The position numbers and the translations under genes are program-made. The notes under the pieces are model-generated. The model made no database searches and was not told the origin of the DNA. It saw nothing but the letters and a program-made list of their open reading frames with translations. DNA of 64,000 bases, taken from contig NZ_JAEQNA010000001.1 of the NCBI RefSeq assembly GCF_016722895.1, positions 310,001-374,000 of the forward strand. The letters are read 5' to 3'. Below are positions 26,035 to 33,121 of this stretch, in pieces. This stretch comes from Ramlibacter aurantiacus. Lineage in GTDB: Bacteria; Pseudomonadota; Gammaproteobacteria; Burkholderiales; Burkholderiaceae_C. How positions within the stretch are numbered: the first letter of the stretch is position 1; each line of letters starts with the position of its first letter.

Positions 26035-26381
26035 GACCTGTCCTGTCCCAGGCGGTGCAGCGCCGCCGAGCGGCGGCCCGTGCGGCAGAAGGCGAGCACC
26101 GGCTTGGGCAATTCGGCGACGGCGCGCGCCATGGCCTGCGCCTGCTGGAGCGTGTGGCCCGAGGGCGGCACCGGCACCCACCGGTAGTCGAGCCCGGCCG
26201 CGCGGGCCGCCTGCTCGATCTCGTCGCTGGTGGGCTGCGCAGCGCCGCCCTCGTGGTCCGGCCGGTTGTTGATCACGGCACGGAACCCGGCAGCGGCGAC
26301 CGCCGCGAGGGCCTGGGGCACCAGCTGCCCGGTGATGGCCAGGTCGTCGTCGATGCGCTCGCAACGAAGGGAATCGGTCAT
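26031..26381 (-). CDS. TIGR01244/DUF442 phosphatase- or sulfurtransferase-like protein
   Basis: 116-aa protein with the dual-specificity-phosphatase-like fold. The N-terminus (DDLAITGQL) and INNRPDHEG are typical of this family, and the active-site Cys sits in AFCRTGRRSA. In several bacteria this domain is fused to Blh-type persulfide dioxygenase; here it is a separate gene 15 bp after blh and overlapping sulP by ATGA. That gene association suggests it acts on protein or small-molecule persulfides rather than phosphotyrosine, but the activity is not proven. Confidence 0.82.
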   Translation of the reverse strand: MTDSLRCERIDDDLAITGQLVPQALAAVAAAGFRAVINNRPDHEGGAAQPTSDEIEQAARAAGLDYRWVPVPPSGHTLQQAQAMARAVAELPKPVLAFCRTGRRSAALHRLGQDRS

Positions 26382-26396
26382 GGCCTCGCCCTCCCC

Positions 26397-27287
26397 TCAG
26401 GCAGTCGGCACGGCCTGCCTGGGCAGCGCGTTGATCGGAATGCGCAGGTAGGACACGCCGTTGTCGTCGGGTGGCGGCAGGTGGCCGGCGCGCACGTTCA
26501 CCTGGATCGACGGCAGGATCAGCATGGGCACGTCCAGCGTCGCGTCGCGCGCGTTGCGCATGGCGACGAAGGCCTCTTCGGTCACCCCCTCATGCACGTG
26601 GATGTTGGAGCGGCGCTGCTCGCCCACCGTGGTTTCCCAGACCGGCTCGCGGCCGGCCGGCGGGTAGTCGTGGCAGACGAACATGCGGGTCCCGGGCGGC
26701 AACTCGAGCAGCCGGCGGATCGAGCGGTACAGCGTGTGGGCGTCGCCGCCGGGAAAGTCGGCGCGGGCGGTGCCGACGTCGGGCATGAACAGGGTGTCGC
26801 CCACGAACACCGCCCCGTCGAGCAGGTAGGCCATGTCGGCCGGCGTGTGGCCGGGCACGAGCAGCGCGGTGGCCTCGACCTCGCCGATGCGGAAGGTCTC
26901 GCCGTCCTTGAACAGATGGTCGAACTGGCTGCCGTCGGGCAGGAAATTGCGCTCCAGGTTGTAGAGCTTCTTGAAGACGGCCTGCACCTCCCGGATGTGC
27001 TCGCCGATGCCGATGCGGCCACCGACGCGTTCCTGCAGGTAGCGGGCGGCCGACAGGTGGTCGGCATGGGCATGGGTTTCCAGGATCCACTCGACCCGCA
27101 GCTGCCGCTCCTTCAGGTAGGCCAGCACCTGGTCGGCCGAGCGCGTGCCGGTGTGGCCGGACTTCACGTCGAAGTCGAGCACCGGGTCGATCACCGCGGC
27201 GGCGCCGGTGGCGTTGTCGGCGACCACGTAGGAAACCGTCCAGGTTCCCGGGTCGAAGAAGGCACGGATGGTGGTTTGCGCAGTCAT
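26397..27287 (-). CDS. Blh-type persulfide dioxygenase (MBL fold)
   Basis: 296 aa, first gene of the BigR-type sulfur operon. MBL motif HAHADH (His72, His74, Asp76, His77), VPGHTPADM, VGDTLFMPDVGTARADFPGG and CHDYPP supply the iron ligands. The DVGTARADFPGGD block and the QRRSNIHVHEGV segment mark the Blh subgroup regulated by BigR, distinct from ETHE1. It should oxidise low-molecular-weight persulfides. It is transcribed from a promoter overlapping that of the divergent repressor gene. Confidence 0.9.
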   Translation of the reverse strand: MTAQTTIRAFFDPGTWTVSYVVADNATGAAAVIDPVLDFDVKSGHTGTRSADQVLAYLKERQLRVEWILETHAHADHLSAARYLQERVGGRIGIGEHIREVQAVFKKLYNLERNFLPDGSQFDHLFKDGETFRIGEVEATALLVPGHTPADMAYLLDGAVFVGDTLFMPDVGTARADFPGGDAHTLYRSIRRLLELPPGTRMFVCHDYPPAGREPVWETTVGEQRRSNIHVHEGVTEEAFVAMRNARDATLDVPMLILPSIQVNVRAGHLPPPDDNGVSYLRIPINALPRQAVPTA

Positions 27288-27313
27288 GGCCTGAGGCTCC
27301 TCTCTTCAACAAT

Positions 27314-27353
27314 CTATTGCGCCATAGTTTATCTACAAATATAATGCCGTCAA
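27314..27353. promoter_or_regulatory. overlapping divergent promoters and near-palindromic operator of the sulfur regulon
   Basis: Plus strand: TTGCGC (27317-27322), 17-bp spacer, perfect TATAAT (27340-27345) for the repressor operon. Minus strand: TTGACG (27353-27348), 16-bp spacer, TAAACT (27331-27326) for blh. CTATTGCGCCATAG (27314-27327) is palindromic at 12 of 14 positions and covers the plus -35 and reaches the minus -10, so one bound repressor could shut both. Confidence 0.7.
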
Positions 27354-27376
27354 CCCTGCAACGAAGGAGGACTCGT

Positions 27377-27694
27377 TTGAAGAGCAAAGTCAAGATCGAT
27401 CCCGAGCAACTCCGGGCCGGAGCCGGCCAGGCGGTCACCGCCCTGAAGCTCTTGGCCAACGAAGACCGCATGCTCCTGCTGTGCCAGCTGTCGCAGGGGG
27501 AGATGTGCGTGAGCGAGCTGGAAGAGGCGCTGCAGATCCGCCAGCCCACACTCTCCCAGCAATTGGGCGTCTTGCGCAACGAGGGCGTGGTGAACACGCG
27601 CCGCGAAGGCAAGAACATCTACTACAGCGTGGCCGATGCGGCCGTGCTCGACATCCTGGCGATGCTGTATCGCCTCTACTGCCCCAAGGACTGA
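27377..27694 (+). CDS. BigR/SqrR-type persulfide-sensing ArsR-family repressor
   Basis: 105-aa winged-helix repressor. The recognition region is IRQPTLSQQLGVLRNEGVVN. Cys36 (LLLCQL) and Cys102 (YRLYC) are 66 residues apart, as are the BigR thiol-switch cysteines Cys42 and Cys108, so disulfide or tetrasulfide formation on persulfide exposure is expected to release DNA. A third Cys44 is extra. The start is a TTG at 27377, fixed by AAGGAGG 6 bp upstream; ATGs further up lie in the promoter. It is followed after 3 bp by the YeeE pair. Confidence 0.92.
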   Translation: MKSKVKIDPEQLRAGAGQAVTALKLLANEDRMLLLCQLSQGEMCVSELEEALQIRQPTLSQQLGVLRNEGVVNTRREGKNIYYSVADAAVLDILAMLYRLYCPKD

Positions 27695-27697
27695 GAC

Positions 27698-28132
27698 ATG
27701 ACCATCGACTGGAACGCCTTCACCCCGTGGGCCTCGCTCATCGGCGGCGCGATCATCGGCCTGGCGGCTGCGATGTTCGTGCTGCTCAACGGCCGCATCG
27801 CCGGCATCAGCGGCATCTTGGGCGGACTGCTCAAGCCCGCTCGCGGCGACATCGGCTGGCGCGTGGCCTTTCTCATCGGCATGGTCGGCTCGCCGCTGCT
27901 CTACGCCCTGTTCACCGCCGTGCCATCCGTGCAGATCGACGCCGGCTATGGCGCACTCGTGCTCGCGGGCCTGCTGGTGGGCATCGGCACGCGCTACGGC
28001 TCGGGCTGCACCAGCGGCCACGGGGTCTGCGGCATCTCGCGGCTGTCGCCGCGCTCGCTCGTCGCCACCGCCAGCTTCATGGCGGCCGGCTTCGTCACCG
28101 TGTTCGTCCTGCGCCACCTGATCGGCGCCTGA
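27698..28132 (+). CDS. YeeE/YedE-family sulfur transporter, first half
   Basis: 144-aa membrane protein with about four helices. Signature [17 protein letters not shown] (about residues 107-123) carries the paired cysteines thought to relay thiosulfate or sulfane sulfur through YeeE-type channels. Starts 3 bp after the repressor gene. Together with the next gene it forms a split two-subunit version of YeeE, common in BigR-controlled clusters. Confidence 0.9.
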   Translation: MTIDWNAFTPWASLIGGAIIGLAAAMFVLLNGRIAGISGILGGLLKPARGDIGWRVAFLIGMVGSPLLYALFTAVPSVQIDAGYGALVLAGLLVGIGTRYGSGCTSGHGVCGISRLSPRSLVATASFMAAGFVTVFVLRHLIGA

Positions 28133-28143
28133 AGGAGTCCCGC

Positions 28144-28578
28144 ATGGCTGCACTCTTCTCGCTCATTGCCGGCGCCGTGTTCGGCATCGGCCTGATCGTC
28201 TCCGGCATGGCCAACCCGGCCAAGGTGCTGGGATTCCTGGACCTTGCCGGGCCCTGGGATCCCTCGCTCGCCTTCGTGATGGCCGGTGCCATCGCGGTGG
28301 GCTCGGTCGCATTCCTGCTCGTGCGCGGCCGCCAGGTGTCGATGCTCGGCCTTCCGATGAAGCTGCCGACGTCCCGCCATCTCGACCGCCGCCTGGTCGG
28401 CGGCAGCCTGCTGTTCGGCGTCGGCTGGGGCGTGGCGGGCTTCTGTCCCGGCCCGGCGCTCACCGCCCTCGGCATGGGCGAGGGCAAGGCCCTGGTGTTC
28501 GTGGCCGCGATGGTCGCTGGCATGGCGATCTTCGAGTTGCTGGAGCGGCGCGGCCAGCTGCGCACGGCCGGCGCCTGA
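28144..28578 (+). CDS. YeeE/YedE-family (DUF6691) transporter, second half
   Basis: 144-aa partner of the preceding protein with about four helices. The N-terminal GLIVSGMANPAKVLGFLDL and the C-terminal GWGVAGFCPGPALTALGMG, the latter with a Cys-Pro in the pore-like motif, identify the family. ATG 28144 is preceded by GGAGT, 11 bp after the first half. Likely imports or exports sulfane sulfur species to balance persulfide load. Confidence 0.9.
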   Translation: MAALFSLIAGAVFGIGLIVSGMANPAKVLGFLDLAGPWDPSLAFVMAGAIAVGSVAFLLVRGRQVSMLGLPMKLPTSRHLDRRLVGGSLLFGVGWGVAGFCPGPALTALGMGEGKALVFVAAMVAGMAIFELLERRGQLRTAGA

Positions 28579-28653
28579 ACAGGATGTAAAGGCCGGGCAC
28601 ATACCCTGTCACACGGAGCCCCGCCGTCGCGCCGCGGCGAGTAGGCTGCTGCC

Positions 28654-28790
28654 ATGGATGCTCCGGCGCGCCCCACTTCGCCCGGCCTGCGGCGGCCCGG
28701 CTTCTGGCCCGACTTTTCACCGGGCGAATTCTCTGCCGGCATCCGGCACCAGGTGCTGCAGTGGCACCACCTCCTGGGCAACGATTCACT
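28654..28790 (+). pseudogene. possible remnant of a DUF2243 membrane-protein gene
   Basis: A frame from ATG 28654 reads LRRPGFWPDFSPGEFSAGIR then HQVLQWHHLLG (28738-28776). HQxLQWHH is the hallmark of DUF2243 proteins, whose preceding helix is GFxDGIxLHQ; here that helix is degraded and nothing recognisable follows. The frame continues to 28950 without family features. The 28579-29093 interval contains no other gene I can support. Confidence 0.3.
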
Positions 28791-29011
28791 TTCCTGCTGC
28801 ACCCTGCGCCGCAGGGCTGGTGCCCGATTCCGATGGTCCGGCGAATGGGCGTGCGCACGCGGCGCGACACCGGGCCCCGCCCGCCCCACGCACAAGCTGC
28901 CCATCCGCTCCGACACGGCCCTGCGATCAACCCTGATCCGGCCGCCTTGAGCCGGCACACATGAGCGTGAGGTACTCGATAACCCCCGCTTGATGCGAAC
29001 GCTTAGACACT

Positions 29012-29043
29012 TCACCTCGTGATACGCCTACATCACGCCGTGA
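29012..29043. promoter_or_regulatory. two identical operator-like dyads before tctB
   Basis: TCAC-CTC-GTGA (29012-29022) and TCAC-GCC-GTGA (29033-29043) are the same 4+4 dyad placed exactly 21 bp apart, two helical turns. Both are followed by TA, giving TCAC-N2-CGTGATA. TATAAA (29044-29049) directly after the second could be a -10. The dyads probably bind the regulator of the tctBA operon; the protein is not obvious from the sequence. Confidence 0.55.
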
Positions 29044-29093
29044 TATAAAAGCCGTCTTTCGGCAGCAGCCGTACTCATCACAGGAGACAACTC

Positions 29094-29564
29094 ATGCGAT
29101 CGGGATTGCGCCTCCGCAACCAGAAGGATTTCGCCGCTGGCGTCATCTACATCGTCGCCGGGGCGGCTTTCGCCCTGGGCGCCCTCAACTACAGGATCGG
29201 GGAAGCGTCCCGCATGGGGCCGGGATGGTTCCCGTTCGCCATCGGCATCCTGCTGACCCTGGTGGGCTTCGCCACGCTCTACAACGGCTTGCGCAAGTCG
29301 GCGGCGGTCGAACGCATCAAGAGGCCTCATCCGAGCACGATCGCCTGGGTGCTCGGCGCGGTCGTGCTCTTCGGGCTGCTGCTGCAGCCGATGGGCATGG
29401 TGCTGTCGCTGCTGGTCCTGGTGCTCGTGTCCAGCCGGGCCAGCCACGAGTTCACCTGGACGGGCGCGCTGCTCAATGCGATCGCGCTGACCGTCTTCAG
29501 CATGCTGGTCTTCATCTGGGGCATCGACCTGCAGATCCCCCTGTGGCCTGCGTTCATGCAGTAA
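29094..29564 (+). CDS. tctB: TctB-family small membrane subunit of a tripartite tricarboxylate transporter
   Basis: 156 aa with four helices. The early motif DFAAGVIYIVAGAAFALGA and the SRMGPGWFPFAIG block are typical of TctB. It is followed after 9 bp by tctA. It needs a periplasmic Bug/TctC binding protein, none of which is in this operon. Confidence 0.9.
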   Translation: MRSGLRLRNQKDFAAGVIYIVAGAAFALGALNYRIGEASRMGPGWFPFAIGILLTLVGFATLYNGLRKSAAVERIKRPHPSTIAWVLGAVVLFGLLLQPMGMVLSLLVLVLVSSRASHEFTWTGALLNAIALTVFSMLVFIWGIDLQIPLWPAFMQ

Positions 29565-29573
29565 GGAGCCGCG

Positions 29574-31088
29574 ATGGAAACCCTGCTCCAGAACCTCGCC
29601 CTGGGCTTCGAGACCGCCCTCAGCCTGCAGAACCTCGCGTATGCCTTCATCGGCTGCCTGCTCGGCACGCTCATCGGCGTGCTGCCCGGCCTCGGTCCGG
29701 CGACCACCATCGCCATGCTGCTGCCCATCACCTACGCGCTGCCGCCGGTGCCGGCGCTGATCATGCTGGCGGGCATCTACTACGGCTCGCAGTACGGCGG
29801 CTCCACCACGGCCATCCTGGTCAACCTGCCGGGCGAGACATCATCGGTGGTGACCGCGCTCGACGGCTACCAGATGGCGCGCAAGGGCCGGGCCGGGGTG
29901 GCGCTGGCAACCGCCGGCATCAGCTCCTTCCTCGCTGGATGCGTGGCCACGCTCGCGCTGGCGGCCTTCGCCATGCCGATGGCCGAGCTGGCCTTCAAGT
30001 TCGGGCCGGCCGAGTACTTTTCGCTGATGGTGCTGGGCCTGGTCGGCGCGGTGGTGCTGGCTTCGGGATCGCTGATCAAGGCCATCGGCATGATCCTGCT
30101 GGGCCTGCTGCTGGGGCTGGTGGGAACGGACGTCAACTCCGGGGTCGCCCGCTATTCGTTCGACGTTCCCGAACTCACCGACGGCATCAACCTGGTGGCG
30201 ATCGCCATGGGCATCTTCGGCTTCGCCGAGATCATCAACAACGTGGAGCAGGCCGAGCATCGCGAGACGTTCACCGAGCGCGTGGGCTCCCTGTTCCCCA
30301 ACCGTGAAGATTTCCGGCGCATGCTGCCCGCTGCCGCGCGCGGCACGGCGCTGGGCACCGTGCTGGGCATCCTGCCGGGCGGCGGCTCCATCCTGTCGGC
30401 GTTCGCCTCGTACACGCTGGAGAAGAAGATCTCCAGGCGCAGCGAGGAGTTCGGCAAGGGCGCGATCGAAGGCGTGGCCGGTCCGGAGGCCGCCAACAAT
30501 GCGGGCGCGCAAACCTCGTTCGTTCCGCTGCTCACGCTGGGCTTGCCATCGAACGTGGTGATGGCGCTGATGGTGGGCGCGATGACCATCCACAACATCC
30601 AGCCGGGCCCGCAGGTGATGACCAGCAACCCCGACCTGTTCTGGGGCCTGATCGTGAGCATGTGGATCGGCAACGCGATGCTGATCGTGCTGAACCTGCC
30701 GCTGGTCGGGCTGTGGGTGAAGCTGCTGAAGGTGCCCTACCGTTACCTCTACCCGGCGATCCTGGTGTTCTGCGGCATCGGCGTGTACTCGATCAACAAC
30801 AACGTATTCGACGTCTTCATGGCGGCCGGCTTCGGCCTGGTGGGTTACGTCTTCGTGCGCTGCGGCATGGAGCCGGCTCCCCTGCTGCTGGGGCTGGTGC
30901 TGGGCCCGATGATGGAGGAGAACCTGCGCCGGGCGCTGCTGCTGTCCCGCGGCGACTTCAGCACGCTGGTGACGCGGCCCCTGTCCGCCAGCCTGCTGGC
31001 GGCCACGGTGGTGATGCTGCTGATCGTGCTGCTGCCCGCGGTCAAGAAGTCGCGCGAAGAAGCCTTCCAGGAGGAAGCGCAGGCATGA
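29574..31088 (+). CDS. tctA: TctA-family large permease subunit of a tripartite tricarboxylate transporter
   Basis: 504-aa permease with about 12 helices. Diagnostic: GTLIGVLPGLGPATTIAMLLP, YGSQYGGSTTAILVNLPGE, the second repeat GILPGGGSILSAF and GPEAANNAGAQTSFVPLLTLG. Moves carboxylates delivered by a Bug protein using the cation gradient. Only one TctBA pair exists here against four Bug proteins in the window. A LysR gene follows on the same strand, 88 bp downstream. Confidence 0.93.
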   Translation: METLLQNLALGFETALSLQNLAYAFIGCLLGTLIGVLPGLGPATTIAMLLPITYALPPVPALIMLAGIYYGSQYGGSTTAILVNLPGETSSVVTALDGYQMARKGRAGVALATAGISSFLAGCVATLALAAFAMPMAELAFKFGPAEYFSLMVLGLVGAVVLASGSLIKAIGMILLGLLLGLVGTDVNSGVARYSFDVPELTDGINLVAIAMGIFGFAEIINNVEQAEHRETFTERVGSLFPNREDFRRMLPAAARGTALGTVLGILPGGGSILSAFASYTLEKKISRRSEEFGKGAIEGVAGPEAANNAGAQTSFVPLLTLGLPSNVVMALMVGAMTIHNIQPGPQVMTSNPDLFWGLIVSMWIGNAMLIVLNLPLVGLWVKLLKVPYRYLYPAILVFCGIGVYSINNNVFDVFMAAGFGLVGYVFVRCGMEPAPLLLGLVLGPMMEENLRRALLLSRGDFSTLVTRPLSASLLAATVVMLLIVLLPAVKKSREEAFQEEAQA

Positions 31089-31176
31089 CGCAAGCGGGGC
31101 CGGCCCTCTTCGGGCCGGGCTCCGATGCCGGTGAGGCGGCTATCCTCGGCCGCAGCCCCTCACCTGCACGCAAGCC

Positions 31177-32100
31177 ATGGCCGCCCCGCTCGAGCAACGA
31201 ATCCGACTGCCGCAGCTGCGCCTGCTGGTGGCCATCGCCGAGACGGGGTCGGTGCAGCGCGCGGCGGAGGCGCTGCACGTCACCCAACCAGCGGCCACCA
31301 AGATGCTGCGCCTGCTCGAAGCGGTGGTGGGCGACGCCCTGGTACAGCGCGGCAGCAGCGGCAGCTTCCTCACCCCTTTGGGCGAGATCCTGGTCAAGCG
31401 CGCCCGCCTCGTCCTGGCCGAGCTGCGCAATGCCGAAGAGGAACTGGGCCTGTGGCACGCGGGGGCGGCCGGCCACGTGACCATCGGCAGCCTGCCGGTG
31501 GCCACGCCCATGCTGGTGCCTGCAGCCCTGCGCCAGATGGAGCTGGCGGCACCGCTCGTCTCGGCCACCGTCATCGAAGGCAGCTCGGACGCCATGTTCC
31601 GCGAACTCAAGGCGGGCACGCTCGACCTGCTGGTGGGGCGCTTCTACTCGGGGCAGGACGCGGACCTGTCGACAGAAACGCTGTACGAATCGGTGTTCCG
31701 CCTGGGCGTGCGGGCCGGACATCCGCTCGCCGGGCGCACGCGGCTCGACTGGGAGGAGGTGCTGGCCTATCCCTGGATCCTGCCACCTGGCGGCGTGCGC
31801 ACACGGCCCGCGCTGGACGACATGTTCAAGCGTGCGCGGGTGCGCACGCCCGACGTGCGCGTGGAGACCGCCTCCTGGCTGGTCATGCGCTCGCTGATGC
31901 TCTCCAGCGATGTCATCTGCCCGATGCCGGTGGAAGTGTTCCTGCAGGACGCGAAGCTCGGGTTGGCGCGCCTGCTGCCCTTCGAGCTCGACTTGAAGCT
32001 GCCGCCGGTGGGCGTGGTCTGGCTCACGCAGCACGCGCCCTCGCCCGCCGCTCGCGTGTTCATCGAGCAGCTGCGCGCGGTGAGCCTGCGCGCCGTTTGA
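31177..32100 (+). CDS. LysR-family transcriptional regulator (PcaQ/GbpR-like)
   Basis: 307 aa. Winged helix-turn-helix at the N-terminus (LPQLRLLVAIAETGSVQRAA, then EALHVTQPAATKMLRLLE), followed by the type 2 periplasmic-binding fold for the effector (from about residue 95). The LEAVVG-x-x-LVQR pattern is of the GbpR/PcaQ branch. Same strand as tctBA, 88 bp downstream, and convergent with the next LysR gene. Probably regulates tctBA or the neighbouring catabolic genes. Confidence 0.9.
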   Translation: MAAPLEQRIRLPQLRLLVAIAETGSVQRAAEALHVTQPAATKMLRLLEAVVGDALVQRGSSGSFLTPLGEILVKRARLVLAELRNAEEELGLWHAGAAGHVTIGSLPVATPMLVPAALRQMELAAPLVSATVIEGSSDAMFRELKAGTLDLLVGRFYSGQDADLSTETLYESVFRLGVRAGHPLAGRTRLDWEEVLAYPWILPPGGVRTRPALDDMFKRARVRTPDVRVETASWLVMRSLMLSSDVICPMPVEVFLQDAKLGLARLLPFELDLKLPPVGVVWLTQHAPSPAARVFIEQLRAVSLRAV

Positions 32101-32115
32101 CCGGCCGCCTGGATT

Positions 32116-33030
32116 TCAGCCTCCGAAGCGTTCGAACACCAGCCCGCGCAGCCACTGGTTGGCGGGGTCCCGGTGGTACTTGGCGTGCCAGAACATGTTG
32201 ATCCCGACTTCGGGCAGATCGGCCGGGTGCGGCACGGCGACCAGGCCGAACGGCTGCTTCATGCGATCGGCCAGGCGTTCGGGCACCGTGGCCACCAGGT
32301 CGGTGGCCTGCAGGATATGCCCCACGGCGACGAAGTGCGGCACCGTGAGGGCCACCCGGCGCTCGATGCCGCGGCGCCGGAGGATCTCGTCGACCTGCCC
32401 GTGGCCGGTGCCGCTGGAGATCACCATCAGGTGCTCGGCCGCGCTGAAATCGGCCAGCGAGATCCGGCGCCGATCCAGCCGATGGCCCTTGCGCACCATG
32501 CAGACGTAGCGCTGCTTGAACAGCCGCCGCTGGAAGAACCCGGCCTTCAGGTCGGGCAGCAGCCCGATGGCCAGGTCGACCTGGCCGGCTTCCATGGTGG
32601 CGCGCAAGTCGGCGGTGTTCTGGCGGAAGGTGCTGAGCGTGACGCCCGGCGCCTGCTCGCGCAGCGCCTCCATGAGGCCGGGCAGGAAATAAATCTCGCC
32701 GATGTCGGTCATGGACAGCACGAAGGAGCGGTCGCTCGCGCGCGGATCGAAGGCACTGCGCTGGTTGAGGGCCGCGTGGATCATGCCCAGCGCCTCGGTC
32801 ACCGAGCCGGCCAGCTGGTCGGCGAACGGCGTGGGCACCATGCCGGCCGGGGTGCGGATGAACAGCTCGTCCCCCAGCGCCTTGCGCAGCCGCGACAAGG
32901 CGTTGCTCACCGCCGGCTGCGACAGTCCCAGCACCTCGGCCACCTTCGAGACGCTGCGCTCGACCAGCAGGTGCCTGAACAGCACGAGCAGGTTCAGGTC
33001 AAGGTGCTCCAGCTGGGTGGTGCGGGACAT
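32116..33030 (-). CDS. LysR-family regulator, NahR/DntR/NodD-like
   Basis: 304 aa. The N-terminus (HLDLNLLVLFRHLLVERSVS and GLSQPAVSNALSRLRKALGD) is that of the NahR/DntR group, whose members respond to salicylate-type aromatics. Divergent from the dioxygenase alpha gene over a 91-bp gap that contains ATTC/GAAT half-sites, the classical LysR arrangement, so it very probably activates the adjacent 33122-35004 operon. Confidence 0.9.
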   Translation of the reverse strand: MSRTTQLEHLDLNLLVLFRHLLVERSVSKVAEVLGLSQPAVSNALSRLRKALGDELFIRTPAGMVPTPFADQLAGSVTEALGMIHAALNQRSAFDPRASDRSFVLSMTDIGEIYFLPGLMEALREQAPGVTLSTFRQNTADLRATMEAGQVDLAIGLLPDLKAGFFQRRLFKQRYVCMVRKGHRLDRRRISLADFSAAEHLMVISSGTGHGQVDEILRRRGIERRVALTVPHFVAVGHILQATDLVATVPERLADRMKQPFGLVAVPHPADLPEVGINMFWHAKYHRDPANQWLRGLVFERFGG

Positions 33031-33074
33031 TCATCGAATCCATAGGCTGTATTCACTTCATTTTATTGGCGAAT
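33029..33074. promoter_or_regulatory. LysR-type binding array between regulator and dioxygenase operon
   Basis: Four half-sites alternate: ATTC (33029), GAAT (33036), ATTC (33051), GAAT (33071). They form one tight dyad, ATTC-N3-GAAT (33029-33039), over the regulator start and one wide dyad, ATTC-N16-GAAT (33051-33074). NahR-type sites use ATTCA half-sites, so this fits the divergent regulator. The wide dyad lies about 50 bp before the alpha-subunit ATG. Confidence 0.6.
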
Positions 33075-33121
33075 GCGCCAGCGCGAGGGATGATCCGGCG
33101 ATCCGTCCTCGAGGAGACACC

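Noticed and set aside
28654..28950. 98-codon ORF as an intact gene
   Set aside because: Only a short DUF2243-like motif is recognisable and the remainder is Arg/Pro/Cys-rich noise; kept only as a tentative remnant.
29019..29036. GTGAT-N8-ATCAC as a separate operator
   Set aside because: It is formed by the inner arms of the two TCAC-N3-GTGA dyads and is better explained by that tandem arrangement.
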